Origin: Pomacea canaliculata | Taxonomy: Eukaryota > Mollusca > Gastropoda > Architaenioglossa > Ampullariidae | NCBI RefSeq assembly: GCF_003073045.1 | Contig: NC_037594.1 | Span: 28,446,737-28,510,736 of the forward strand | Reading direction: 5' to 3' | Length of the DNA: 64,000 nucleotides | Shown: positions 1 through 14,400 of the stretch, one piece after another | Layout: the number at the start of each line of letters is the position of its first letter | Position numbering within the stretch: position 1 is the first letter of the stretch | Notes under the pieces: model-generated | The model's input: only the letters and a program-made list of their open reading frames with translations | Databases searched by the model: none | Told to the model about the DNA's origin: nothing | Position numbers and translations under genes: made by a program

Positions 1-1990
1 AATAATACGATTATTTATTAAATTATACAAGTAATATCATGATACACTTAGCTACCTTTGCTCTTAAGAATGATGGCCCAAAAAAACCCCGCGAAAATTC
101 AAATTAACTGCATAAAATATACCTTTTGGCAAAGCACCAAAGAGAGCTCCAGATCCGCAGAAAGATCATCGGTAGGCTCGTCCATGATGTGATAGTGATG
201 AGTCAAGCGTGAGCAGTGCTCGGCAGTATCCTCATCAGTCTCAACAGACCTGCCAAACCACCCTCGTGAAGCTATCCACTTTCTTAATTTAATAAGAGTT
301 CCCTAAGCGTCATCCTGACTTTTAAAAGGGTGTTTGGCAAGTGACCAATTACCTATCGAAACGTGGGTGCAGGAGAGATAACACGGGTTGCCACAGTTTG
401 CCCCTCCTCTCACTCTTATCGCGACCTCGATGCATTATAAGTCACACGGGAGATTAATATTTGTCAAGTCCATGTCAGAAAAGAATGCCTGCGTGTCTTC
501 TGAGCTCTCCGCACGGTATTATTATTTTTATTATTTTCGATGGTCGTCTTGAGAATTGTATTCTCGGGATAGAAAAAAAAACCCCAGCAAAAACAAAAAT
601 TAAAAATGGAGTAAATTTTGTGAGGTGGTCTTGAGACCTGGAATTAAGCTTGAAACCCGGTTTTCAACTGTGGCCACGAACATTGTCAGGAATGTATTAG
701 TGGCTGAATTTAGTTGCCTGACTGTATGTACGAGTGTGCTAGGAAGAAAGAAAAATTATTTGTGTGAGAGTGAGTAGCTGTGAGGAGAGCTCCCCCCGAG
801 CTTTGGAATGAGTTAACGAAAGTATGACATTCCTGCCATAACGGTGGTCCAATCTAAAAGTATTGTTAATAGAGAAATCAGGAACTCGTTTTATACTAGC
901 GATTCCTTGCCCAGTCAAGATACACTTACATAATTTTTAACTGTTATAATATTTAATATTTAATATGTAGCTGTTTCAATATTCCAACCTGTATTTTGCA
1001 TGGTTCGAATTTTAGCCGAAAAAATTGATGCGCATTAGGTAACTTTGGAAGAAAGAATCAATATTATTTGGAATCTCTGTGTTTAAAAGTGATTTATTCA
1101 TTTTACAAGGAAGATAAGCCACTGTTTATTTTATAAATTATTTGCAGTATGTTTTATTCAGTCTTACAGAAAAATTGCAAAGCAAAAAGAAAACAAAGAA
1201 AAGAACAGTTTTTAGTAAAGTAAAAGAAACAAAGAAAAGAGTACAGCTAAGCCAGAGGTATTTTGTTTTTGGGCACTCATGATACAAACAGAAAGCCCAT
1301 ATACAGTTGTTTTGCTGTTTGTAGAGTGAAAGAACATGTGTAAGAGACCACACACACACACACACAGAGTAGAGGCATGTGTTGGGGAGGGGTCGGGTGT
1401 GAGGTTGGGTGAGTGTAAAATGGAACAGATATCTTTGAGTGTAGAAATAAATGTCGTGCATTAAGTATATTTTTCAACTATTGTTTTAGGAGGTACAGAT
1501 GTTTCCTTTAGTCATCGCTTTATGTTTCAATATTCACTTTGAAAATCTTAACCTGTTTGAGAAAATGTTCCTCGTCAGTCATTTTAGAATTCAACTGAAA
1601 TAATGAGGAAGTGATGTCGCTTCATTCAAACTCCGCAACACAAACATTGAAATAAGTTTTTTGTTTAAAGTTTTCTAATCACTACCTTCCTACATCTCTT
1701 TCACTCTCTGCTGGAACGCACTTATAATGTTTTTAGGTGGAGTATAATTGTAAAAGATTCTGGTGGGTGTATTTAGGGGTAAATAGCGATATGTTCACGA
1801 ATATACTGGTTAAGAGTTCTTTGCTCTGCTTTTGTATGCAGATCACGTGCGGCCATTTTTTGCGACATCTCTCCAGACGACACTATACTAAATACTTCTT
1901 CCTCACAACCTCACACTCAAACACATTATATCACACACACGCACGCACTGTCATTTCGAGAACAGAGAAAATTTCTTTCACATGCTGCAT
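1..1990. other. 3' UTR remainder and intergenic flank without a gene
   Basis: AT-rich sequence with poly-A/T runs and a short CA microsatellite (1349-1366). No frame here has family-like composition, conserved motifs or believable splice borders. Part may be 3' UTR if a distal poly(A) signal is used. Confidence 0.6.
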
Positions 1991-1996
1991 TTTATT
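1991..1996 (-). terminator. Candidate poly(A) signal
   Basis: AATAAA on the minus strand lies about 170 bases past the stop codon in AT-rich 3' flank. Other AATAAA copies further on, for example near 1092 and 1127, could serve instead. Confidence 0.3.
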
Positions 1997-2163
1997 ATGT
2001 TAAATAGTTAAACATTTTTCTTACCAACAGCAGAAAAGCAACAACACCTTCTAACAATTCAGAATGCTTCTAGGATAGTCAACATTCCGAAACAAGAACA
2101 GTTGATTCATCTTCACGGAGTAGGGTTCGTGTTAAGTGTTAGTGTTTGTGTCCGTAGGAGCCA

Positions 2164-2477
2164 TCAGTTAGTCGGCGTGCATGCCCCGCAATCGCAGGCC
2201 TTAACCTCCAGGTAGCTATGCTTGATGCTGCTTCCGTCCTCGCAATGAAGGTGCACGTGGCGCCGCGTGGTGAGAGAGGGACGACAACAGCTGCATGCGT
2301 TGTTGCTGGCACCACACTGACCCTGACACTGCTGCAGGCCGTTGAGGGGCAGTGCGTTCCGACACATTACACCTTGCGGGCTGAGCACCTGGAGGTGGCC
2401 GATGCTGTCCTCGGGGGAATCGTAGATGGCGCGCGGACTGCAGGCGGAGCATTGGGAGGAGTTGGTCTTGAGAACGA
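2164..2477 (-). CDS. Exon 62: C-terminal cystine knot (CTCK) and stop
   Basis: The final exon encodes NSSQCSACSPRAIYDSP, then CQGQCGASNNACSCC, VHLHCEDGSS and KACDCGAC, ending in TGA at 2164-2166. The GxCG, C-x-CC and terminal C-x-C-x-x-C pattern is the mucin/VWF CTCK domain, which forms disulfide-linked dimers in the endoplasmic reticulum. Only about three residues follow the last cysteine, as usual for the family. Acceptor is TCCTCCCAG after a pyrimidine tract, and length fits phase. Confidence 0.86.
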
Positions 2478-5400
2478 CTGGGAGGAAGGAGATAAAGGTG
2501 GCTGATTATCATGAAAGTGACTTACATGCTAGTTAATTGCGTCCAAGCACTGTCCTAATAAATATTGTTTAAACAACATATACTACAAATTCTTCCATGT
2601 CGGTAGGCCACTAGATATCTAACATATCCGGACATTAACATCTAAAACTAGTTAACTTAAGATAAGGAAGAAAGAGAAAGCACGAAATGATGGAAGATAC
2701 AATTAAAGGGAACTTGAATGTTTACCTTTAGGAACACAAGTCAAACAACAGCCACTTCTGTCGTAACCATCAGCATCCTGCAAAATCAAGTCATTAACAT
2801 CAAAAATTACACGAAAATAAAGAAAGATAGAAATTATCTCGGTTCACTTTTCAGTGATGTGCGACTATATATGAACTGTATTCGTTAGCTTACACGTATT
2901 ATGCATGTGTATTAAGTATCTGGAATTAGCAGGTGAACGTGGCCATTGTCACGAACACGAGGAAAGTAATGTCATGACAAGCTGAGACTTACATCGTCAC
3001 ACAACGGCAGAGGTGTCGGGTCGAGGACACACACGTTGTGTCTCACGGACAAAGAAGCCGGAGTGGACAGGGTCGCGCTCGCAGGTCTTGGTGTAGCATC
3101 TGTCTGAAGATGGGATCCTCTCGCCCGTCTGGTTATATAGCAGATAGCAAAGACAATGAGAGCTGGGTATATTTCTACCTTTTACTTTTACTTTGTTAAA
3201 GATTAATTGTTAAAACGTCTCGTGTGTGCTGCCAGGAGTAAGGGGACTTGGCACTCACCGAGTAGACTGTTCCGTTGACCACGCAGCCTACGGCTTGACA
3301 CTGACCACAGCACTGACCTGGCACGTTGATGCGCTTCTCTCCCTAAGTCACAGACGAAAGACCAAACAGTAATCAAGCATTTGCATTGGATGAAGAGCTC
3401 GACAAAAAGAAAGAACGTAAATAATCGAAGAACTCGTTCATACTTAAAGAAAGGCCTCTTGGAGGTCATGTCTTTAAGAGAGAGAAAAGGAGGGGGTGAA
3501 AGAGTTTACAGATGTGGTTTCTTGCAGGTTACATGAATGCGGCTGAGTAACAGAAGCAATTAGTTAAAATGAAAGAGAAAACAGGACTGGAGGCTTACGA
3601 TCTTGCAGTCGGGACAACGTTGTTGCTGGCAGGACACGGACACCGAGCCATCACTCATCAGCATGCACAGACATGTCTTGCACGCGCCGTCTGTCCAGGC
3701 TTCGCCAGGCTGCAACGTCACGAGAACCGACAAGATGTCAGTCATCAAATTCTTATATTGATGAAATAAGCCTCTATCTGCGGGAAGGGTTTAAAGGCCT
3801 TTATTGAACATTGTTAATAAACCATGAACACTCTGTGTGTGTGTTTTTCCATGAACATGAATTATTTCTTAAGCCACTGTAAACCCATGCCTTTTTGTAG
3901 ATGAGTCATGGCAAATGGTGAAAAAGTCATTGTGAATCTAGTGATCCTGCAACTTGATCAGTGGGGTAGAGGTCAGTGAAAGACACGGTCCTCACCTGAT
4001 AGACGACCTCCATGGGTGTGGGGCTGCCATCATCCAGTCCGTTGCTGACCATGACGGTATGCAGGTATCGACACACCGGCTTAAAGGTGGTCACTGGACA
4101 CAGATATTCTTTATAAAAATGGAGCTAACAATAAAGCTAAGTAATTCGTCAGTGAGTCAGTCAGTCAGTCAGTCATGCTACGTCAGTCAGTCACTGGTGA
4201 CGACTAGTCAACGTCTCGATTTCTACCCCTTGCGTTACATTTCATTATTCAAGCCGTTTGTCGCGCTGTGTTCTATGCTTCTGGACCGTTCGTTATCATT
4301 AATCGTCGTTTAGCAGGCTGTTTGGATGTGTTGTCAGTAGAAGTAATGTTTCTCTTTGCGGTTCACATGACACTGCGTGTTTCTGTTCAAGATGGTGCAT
4401 GTGAAGACTAACACACTGGACCCTGACAATGTTACTGCATTATTCTGACCACTAATTGCATTAATATCGCCTGACGACTGTAGTCGCTCGTGGAGCCTAG
4501 TTATGACACCCTCTATGCGTTATACTCACTGCAGGCTTTCTGTGTACAGTTGCAGGCTTCAATGATTTCCACGATCTGAGATCCCTACAGAGAACAAATT
4601 AGTAAACGTTAGTGGTGTCAGTGGCAGACGTTTCAATCTCGCACTCCTCTAACTCTAGTTTAAAACGTAGCTGAGGGAGAGTTTTATTATCTAGTTCTAT
4701 GTGATTGTTCTATGGCTGGAACGACCATTTGGTCGAAATTTACCTGAGGACATGTTGGTTCCACGGTTTCTGGGCACTTCTTACTGCAATCTGGAACAAA
4801 CGTGCAATGATAAGCAAATAATATGCACCTGACACCTGAATAAATGCATCAAAGCGTATATTTCTAATGTGTTAGTATCCACTGTTTTTTTTATCCTAAG
4901 ATATTTTGCGTTGTAAGAGGTATTCACTCAAAATTCCGACTGTTACTAGTTTCATTGCGATCTTTGTGGACATTTCCTGTTTTAGGATAGTCATTATAAA
5001 GCCACTGGTTGAGGAAAGTCATGCGTATAGCCACTCCTACTGAGTAATCAGAAACTGATGCATGGAGTTCTCACCTGACGTGGGCGATGGTGTAACAAGA
5101 TTTTGCTGCACAGGATGAACGACAGGCTGGGCAGAGGGGCGTGCCGGTGGAGTAAAGACAGGCGTGAAACCTGCATGAAACGTGGAAACATTTGAAAGTG
5201 AGCTACAGACCCAGAGCGGGGAGTTTGGGTGAAATCAATCACGACAGGAGGTAGCAGCGGAAAGAATGCAAGAAAAAAGAACTTATCGACTATCCACGTG
5301 CTGAAAGTAATCTTTGTCAATGCAAAGTCGTTCAAACAGTTCGTGGCGCTCAAACAACTAAAACAATTGTGATACCGGGTACGTGAAAGCCAGGGGATAT

Positions 5401-8400
5401 ATCACGCAGGGAAGATGTTCGGGTGAACGCACTCACCACAGTCGATTTCGTCATCCACACAGTCCATGGCACCGTCACAGCGAGCGCTGCGTGCGATGCA
5501 CTGTCCGCTGCCGCACTGGAACTCGTCTGCTGCACACGTCGTGCAGGCGCAGGTGCACGTGTCGCGCTGCAGCGTGGAGACGCCCTGCAAATGTTTAAAA
5601 TGACATCTTATTTCTGTCGTGTTCGCGCGTGAAACAGCTTCGAATGCTCTCCATTTTTTGTCGACTGAACCCTTTCACGTCATCTACCAAAACAAGATAG
5701 AGATTCGATGAGAAATACAAATCTTTCAGTTGTAGACAAACAAGAGCTTTTATCTTTTATATTATTATTAAAATTACAAAAGTGAAAAGAGTTGAACATT
5801 AAATCAACGCTTGTCTATTAGTACTCCAGAACACTAGAAACAAATGATTAGCTAACATCATGGGAAAGAAATTATCGGGGGAACCAGCTTCAGAATAACT
5901 TGTCAGTAGCATGATGAAAGTAGGACAGAACAACTTGCGGTAACTTGAGACTTACATAAGAGCAGGGTGGGCAAGTCTTGGGAATGCAGCGCATCTGTCC
6001 GTTCAGACACTGGCATGTTTCGCAGGCGTTGTTGATTGTCACGTCTCGAGCCTGTCACCAATAACAAGGGAGTCAGACAAATGGCATTCGGACACGATGA
6101 GACACACATTGAGAGAAATTCCATCCACAGCACATAAGGTAGAAAGACATTACAATTACACCACATGAACGTAGAAACACGTTTCAGTCCCAGTACAAGG
6201 ACGTAGAATGTCACTTAAAGCACATCAGACTGACTAGACCTAGGGTAACAAGAAGCAAGGTCTGGAAGGACCAATACTCCTGCTTAATGTAAGCCACAAA
6301 GATACATGGTCAATACACACCCTAATGACTCTGTTGTCCACGACACACGGACACTCGCTGCGGGTGACGCACTTGATGCCGTCACAGTAGTGACCCACGG
6401 GACAGGAAGTTGGGCAAGAGGTCATGTCCAGACCGTTGTAGCAAGGTACCACGCTGGGCACCGGGTGAGCGTAGGGCTTGCGCTGTGGGCACAGCTGTTG
6501 GGGTGTTCGCCACTAAATAGAAAATATTTATTATTTTTTAGGTGAGGTTCTTTGATCAATCACTATCATTATGAAACTAACCATGATTTTCGCTTTTTTT
6601 ATGGAAAGTTCAAGTTGATGAACACAGAATCCAAGGTCTGTTTTAATCTGTCAAATCACAGAGAGCATCCCATACATAACTCTACAGAAAAATAAAAGCC
6701 TTCGTCGTTTTTCTTTACTGACTGGCGGCTGTTCTGCCAAGAGACTCTGTAATGTGTCATTTTGCCTGTTTAACACTTGTTGTCTGTAGAATGTGTGACA
6801 AACCTTTTTACTTACGAAGTTTTAACTAAAAGCAGACAATCACTTTTCACATATCACTTTGCCAAAGAATCTACGACATATACATCTTTTCTTGGAGGAT
6901 GTGTAATGTATCATTTATCAGAAGGCTGAACAAGAAATCAGTGTTAATCGCGGACGCATCCTAAGTCATCTCGGATGTATGGCAGGTCCCTGAGAAGATT
7001 TGTTGCAGCAGGCTCAAGATGCAACAATGCTGCTGCCACAGACCCACACACCAAATACTTACGGCACTTGGACGTCCTCCTCAGGCAGCCAAGACGAGCC
7101 TCATAGTTGAAGCAGGTGGCTTCAGAAACGTTGGCAGGTCTACAGACCAGGCCATCCCACAGGTTGCAGCGGACATGCTGGCCAGTCAGATCGGAGTCCG
7201 TCTTGTCCGGCGTGGCCGTGCGACACTGAATGGCCACAGGGTCGCGGCACGTCAGGGAAGCGGCTTGCAGCTGCTGCAAGGTGGACACGTCATTTCGTGA
7301 CAACAGGCTGGGCTGCTCCAAGTCCACCCAGACATCCCATTCCACGCAGTCATCTGCACAGTTAATGTAATCTTTTAACACTTAATTCTATGGAAAATAT
7401 ATCTCAAGCTCCTTGATAACGTTTGCATTTGTTATAAATATCTTACAAAATATGGGAGTAATGTATCCCTTTCAGTGCATGAGTTTTTTAATTGCTTTTT
7501 TGTCCACTGCAACAGGTTTATCCAATATTTCATAGGTCCCGATGCACAATAATTTTGAGGCTGACACTTTAATGTCTTCCGAAAGTTTTTGTTACAAGAG
7601 TGTATGCGCGCAATGATTGCCATATAATCTGGAGTTCTGAAATTTTCTCTTGCTGCTTCTTATCATATAGTACTTAGCAGATTCACTATTCTTGAGAATT
7701 ATTTTAGTTTCAAAATTAAAAGACGGCATAGGTAGCAACTATAGAATTGCGTGATTCAATACCTATCTCTTTGGGCAGTGGTGTTGCTCTAGGCTGCGCT
7801 GTTGGTGCTGCAGTGGGAATAACACCTGCAAGAATTACACATAAGTATATAGTAATTTTAATATGGAGATTTGCTTTATTTGCTATAACCATTTCCCGAG
7901 TGACGTTGTGTAGACTTTGGCACAGTACCTCTTGCATTTATGATCAACTATTAAAGTTACGCAAACACTTCGTTTGCAACCCACATATGTGTGTGTGTGT
8001 GCACGCGTTTACATACAAGGAAAAGTCAACTGGTGGGGAAAACATTAAATGTTCATGCAAAGAGGGAACGGACAGTGCTTGAAGTCATGATTCCATCCGG
8101 GGACTTATATGGATTGTATGATAGGAGTCAGCAGTTCCAATACAAATATTCATGCATCTTTTGCACTGTCTTCCTAAACACCAGCACAAGCAATTGGCAT
8201 CTTGAGACAACGGCCGTCTACAGCTGGGCACCTCGCTGCGGAATCGCTTCTCACCTGTAGGGTAGGCTTCGAAACAGCCCTGCAGCTCAAAACGCAGCGT
8301 GATGCGGCCTTGCCAGGTGACAGGGTGGATCCTCACGTAACGCGCTCTGATCGGTTGATGGAACATGTTGCGCACAGGAGTGACTGAGTCGCTGTTACCT

Positions 8401-11400
8401 TGCAACACCTGTGCACAGGACCGGAGGTTGATTACTGAGCACTGAGCTTTACTTACGAGAACACCGTCTTTCACCAAACACGTTCTGCATACTACTAATA
8501 CTAATGGTAAACAAAAAGTCTTTAATAATTTTCTTTTATGTAGAAATACGTTTCCCACGGGAATCGGTCCCCATTAACATATTTCGACATTCTGTTTTTT
8601 GTTTAGGTGAATGCTTTATATAGTTAGTGGCTTTGTGGATTTGTGGGTGTTCAGTGGATGATTTATTTCACGTTATAATTCAGCATCACCTGTAAGAATT
8701 CACGTGACCACGCCGTGCACGAGATTACTGGCACCCTACCTTGTCGACATTCTCCTCCTCGCGGTAGACGTTCCAGTTCACCCCGTCAGTGGAGAACGTG
8801 ACCTTGTAGGAAGTGACGTAGGAAGGCGCGTCAAAGCGACCCTGTGTCGTGACGCCAGTGACAAAGTGAGGGGCCAGAAGGTCGACTTGGATGAACTGGT
8901 CGAGGTCATCGCGTGACGGCATCCAACTGCTCAGCGAGTTCAGCCGCGCTTTTTGCGGCGCGTGCGTGACGTCACGGAAGGAGGAGGCCGAAATCATGTC
9001 GTCGCGTATGTTGCCGTTCGTCATGCCCATGTCCACGACGCACTCACCTGTTTCAGCGCATGTAAGAGAAAGTGAGCTGCAGTCAAGAAACATACGACTG
9101 TGGGGCATTCTCTTTCATTTCCACCTCATTCATTCATCCATAAGTTTCAATGATTTTTTTATAGCCCTTGCTTTTAAAGTCCTCTTAAACATCGCAAGCA
9201 GAATAACGCCTGAAACAGCTGACCATACCGTACCTACACTAAGACTGAAGTGTACGATGACCGATGACTCGTTACTCTAACAGTACCCGCTTCGAAGTCG
9301 ATTGAAAAAAAAGAGAAGAGAGAATGGGATGTTAGGAATCTAAGTCATCAATCTTCAGGGTGCGGGCTCCTCTCAATTTGTATCGAAGTCTTCTCGCCAG
9401 TTTGGCCCAGAAGTTTACCTTCTGTTTTACTAGCAAGGAGCCTACTAAAACGCATTTAATAGGAAACATTTTGACTAAGACAGAAATCTCCCATGTTCTA
9501 CCTGCGACGTCCGAGGGTGGACTGACTGTGATGGCAGCTCGGGTCGGGGGAACGACAGAGGGGATCAGCTGCGAGCAGTCCATGTGTCGCGGTTCGCACA
9601 GGAAGCGCACCTCGTAGTCGGTGCAGGTATGGCCAGGTGGGAGGTCATCGTTGCGACAGACATAGCCGTTGTACCGGGTGTCGCAGACGGAGGAAGCGGT
9701 GGCAGCGACGGCGCTGTCGGCAAGCCCGCTGCCCACGGCCCGGCACTCCACGGCTGTGATGTCCTCCGTGCGGCAGAACTGGAAGAACTTGCGCAGAAGC
9801 GTTATGGTCTCTTCCTCGCCGCGAGCGCTGGGCTTGTTACCGCTCATCCAGTCCGTCCATCCGCACAGGGACAGCTCTAGTTCCGGCGTTATGGTGGGTT
9901 CCTCGTCATTTATCGGGTTTGCTGCACACAGAAGTGAAGGTTGTATTTTTTAGTTTGTGCACATTCATGGACGGATTATCTTATCAAGTAGGAAAGGAGT
10001 GCATATGTTCAAGCAGCCCTAAGACCCAAGGGCAACTTGCTGGTTAGTGTTGTCCGCCTGTTCAGGACAGAAAACCTGCTCGTGAACATTTACAGTTACT
10101 ATTAATGTTGATGTATATCGTATACAATGTAGGACGGGATTTCAAATTGAAAATAAATGCAGAGGCATGTTGGCAAAGGGGAAGTAATGCTTCCACAATG
10201 TTGACGAGTCTACACAACCAAAATGAATGATTACTCTTAACAAGTGCCAACATTTAATAAAAAGACATATTGAAACAGTGGGGAATCTTAAAACACTCTT
10301 ATTTGTCTTTGGTTGTATGTTTTAAACGAAACGAAGTCATCAAATAAAAACAATTCAGTTTCTAATGAAATATTTTCCTTGAAGTATCCAATCACTTTCT
10401 TTGCAATTTTGTGCATCTGCTAACTAAGAAAAAATGAACTATACTGTTAAGCATCAACATCTGCACAACATAAACATGAGCAAAAAGAATACCATCATTT
10501 ATGGCTATTAATAAGCCTGTTAAAAGAAAAAAGTTACACAGTTCATCCTATGACTTTAAAACTGACACAAAATTTTCATGGGTATAACCTCGTTCTGAAA
10601 TAAGGGACAACTTACGATGACAGCTGCACTCGTATCGGATCTTGTAATCGCTGCACGGGATGGGGTCATTGTCGGCGTTGTTACACACCAGTCCACCATC
10701 TACTGTGCATGTCAACATCTCGCCACTACTGAAGTACTCGATGTCTTCCGTAGTTCTGCAGTCCACCTGCGTCACGCGACCGCCGGGACAGAACTGGCTC
10801 AGTTGTTGTGACGTCATCTTCTCCACGTCACCGTCGCCCGTGTCGGGACTGTCGTTGTTGATCCAGGCAGACCAGCCGTTGACGCATGTCCTCGGCGCTG
10901 CGGCTGTAGTGATGGCCACGGCTGCAGTGGATGGGCGTTGTGTATGTTCTGGTGCTGGTGACGCACCTGCTACAGAAGCATTCACATCATCATCGTTACT
11001 TTTTGCGTCTGCTCTTAGAAGATGGAATAGCAATTCTTACAAGGATGTAATAAAATTCGTAACTTCTTAATGTGTTGGCAGGACTGTCATAAGAGACTCC
11101 TAATACGAAATTCCTCAACGTTCAGATCAGCTTTATTGTACCTGGACAAGAGCACTCGTATCGAATTTTGTAGTCGCTGCACGGAACGGGGTCGTTGTCG
11201 GCGTTGTTACACACCAATCCACCGTCTACTGTGCATGTCAACATCTCGCCGCTGCTGAAGTACTCGATGCCTTCTGTAGTTCTGCAGTCCACCTGCGATA
11301 CGCGACCTCCAGCGCAGAACTGGCTCAGCTGTTGTGGTGTTATCTTCTCCACGTCACCGTCGCCCGTGTCGGGACTGTCGTTGTTGAACCAGGCGGACCA

Positions 11401-14400
11401 GCCGCTGATGCAGTTACCGGTGGGTGCAGCTGTAGTGGCTAACGGCCCGGGTGTTGTTGGTATACCCTGCGTCTCTTTGGTCGGTGATGGAGTTGTCAGT
11501 GCTTTTATGAACAAACCACATTCATCAAATTGTTTTCTACACTACTGCGTATTATATGCATAAGTAAACATTATTTCCAAATAAAGCTACAGGGGTTTTA
11601 AGCTCATCTCATTAAGACAAAGTTTAGCAAGGAAAACATCAAATAATATGTTGTTATTAAATGCACTTTCCTTTTCAAAGATCACGCTTTCACACCAGTA
11701 AAAGTTTTATGTAATATACAGTACATGTATTAAATAAAAGCCTAAGATACGCAAAAGATTATAAAAATACAGGAGAATAAAATATACATGAGAACAAGGT
11801 TTTTGAGCATCTAAATATACAAAAAGATTCTCTTTCTAATTAGAATACTAAAATTTCGTCTTTAAACTACATAAAACTGCGATTTGTTTTCGTAGAATGT
11901 GCTTGATGATGTTGACAATTAACGATAACATACCTGGACATGAGCACTCGTATCGGATCTCGTAGTCGCTGCACGGGATGGGGTCATTGTCGGCGTTGTT
12001 ACACACCAGGCCGGTGTCCACGGTACACGTCACGATCTCGCCGCTGCTGAAGTACTCGATGCCTTCTGTAGTTCTGCAGTCCACCTGCGACACGCGACCT
12101 CCAGCGCAGAACTGGCTCAGTTGTTGTGGCGTCATCTTCTCCACGTCACCGTCGCCCGTGTCGGGACTGTCGTTGTTGAACCAGGCGGACCAGCCGCTGA
12201 CGCAGTTACCAGTAGGTGCAGCTGTAGTGGCTAGTGGCCCGGGTGTTGGTACACCTTGCGTCTCCTTGGTCGGTGCTGGAGTTGTCGGTGCTTTTATGAA
12301 CAAACCATACTCGTCAAATTGTTTTCTACACGACTGCGTATTATATGCATAAGTAAACATTATTTTCAAATAAAGCTACAGGGGTTTTAAGCTCATCTCA
12401 TTAAGACAAAGTATAGAGGGGAAAACTTAAAATAATATGTTGCTATAAAGTGCACTTTTCTTTTTTCTTTTTCAAATTTTAATAAAAGCATAAGACGCGC
12501 AAAAAAGATTATACTCAAGTAAAATACAGGAGAGTAGAAAATACACGAGAAAAAGGGTTTGTCTAAACAAAAGTACAAAAAAAAAATCTGTAATCAGAAT
12601 ACTAAAATTTCGTCTTTTAAACTACATAAAACTGCGATTTGTTTTCGTAGAATGTGCTTGATGATGTTAACAATTAACGATAACATACCTAGACATGAGC
12701 ATTCGTATCGGATCTCGTAGTCGCTGCACGGGATGGGGTCATTGTCGGCGTTGTTACACACCAGGCCGGTGTCCACGGTACACGTCACGATCTCGCCGCT
12801 GCTGAAGTACTCGATGCCTTCTGTAGTTCTGCAGTCTACCTGCGACACGCGACCTCCAGCACAGAACTGGCTCAGTTGTTGTGACGTCATCTTCTCCACG
12901 TCACCGTCGCCCGTGTCGGGACTGTCGTTGTTGAACCAGGCGGACCAGCCGCTGATGCAGTTACCAGTAGGTGCAGCTGTAGTGGCTAGTGGCCCGGGTG
13001 TTGGTACACCTTGCGTCTCTTTGGATGGAGCTGGAGATGGCAGTGCTGTTAAGAACAAGAATAATGATCCATTTGTTCTTCTGTAATGAGTATGGCATTA
13101 TCAGTTACACTTTTTTTATATAAGGCTTATTCAGATTTTAAGTTCTACATATCAAGACATTGCTAAAGAAACACGAAATAAAAACCAAAATTTTGTAATG
13201 GGAAGACATTTTCTTTTCTAGGAATAAGTCTTGAAGTGACCGACAGGCCATTCCTTTATATGACGACACGTAAGAAGGTTATACTCGATATATTCCGGCG
13301 AGTACGCAAAACACATGTTAAAACTCCCTGATCATCTAAAAAGACAACAAACTTCTCACTTTGATTAGACTGTTGGTTGGTTTAGCAAAAATGTGCTTCA
13401 ACCTTTCGATGATTTCATACTCTAAAAGGAGATGTAAAGGAGGAAAAAGGAAACCGCAGTTCTGACCACGTGTCACGCGCATGAAATGCACGACCTGCTC
13501 ACTGCAGTGGTGACAAATGTTTGAGCCAGTATATGACCAGACGCCTCTCTGAGATAAGAATCGTACATTACTGTCTTCTAAATCAAATAAAACTTTAAGC
13601 TTCTTCGTCTGGTGTGTTTCGATAATGTTTTCAAATTTAGGAAAACAGACCTGGGCATGAGCACTCGTATCGGATCTCGTAGTCGCTGCACGGGATGGGG
13701 TCGTTGTCGGCGTTGTTACACACCAGGCCGGTGTCCACGGTACACGTCACGATCTCGCCGCTGCTGAAGTACTCGATGCCTCCTGTAGTTCTACAGTCTA
13801 CCTGCGACACGCGACCTCCTGCGCAGAACTGGCTTAGTTGTTGTGACGTCATCTTCTCCACGTCACCGTCGCCCGTGTCGGGTCTGTCGTTGTTGAACCA
13901 GGCGGACCAGCCGCTGACACAGTTGCCTATAGGTTTAACTGTTGTGACTGTTGCTGCAGGTGTTGGCTGACTATGGGCCTGGCTAGTCGGTAGTGCGGAT
14001 GGCACTCCACTTGTTGCTCTCGGAGGTTCTTGATGTAAATTTGGGAAAAATACCAACAGTAAAATAGGTTTCCGCAAAATTATCTAGCTTTTGAGTTACG
14101 ACCTGTAATTTAAGCGATAAAACTAACAGCGCAGTGATTAGAATGTTAAACTTTTATTTATTTGTACACAATACATTTCAAGAAGAGACACTGTCTTTAG
14201 ATTAAAGGGATTGTAAAGGCAAAATAAAAGTGCTTAGAATGGCGTAAAGAGTAGGATCCATTTGAATCTCGTCTATTTATATGTGTGTTCATGTGGAAAA
14301 CGTTGAAGGTTTTTAGTAGAATGTTGTGTTTAATAAGAGAAATTACACGGGACTCTTTTTTGCTTCCACGAAGTCTCGTTCTCCGTCACGTGACCCTATG

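Larger units (their letters stand above)
2478..9501 (-). other. Introns of the C-terminal part
   Basis: Introns longer than 300 bp: 4094-4529 (holds a GTCA repeat near 4151-4195), 5584-5955, 6513-7062, 7354-7762, 7826-8254, 8409-8739 and 9048-9501. All are AT-rich with no further structure that I recognise. The remaining introns in this stretch are shorter. Confidence 0.6.

Noticed and set aside
1138-1461. Short minus-strand frame downstream of the mucin gene
   Set aside because: Low-complexity composition, a CA microsatellite inside it, no recognisable motif and no splice context.
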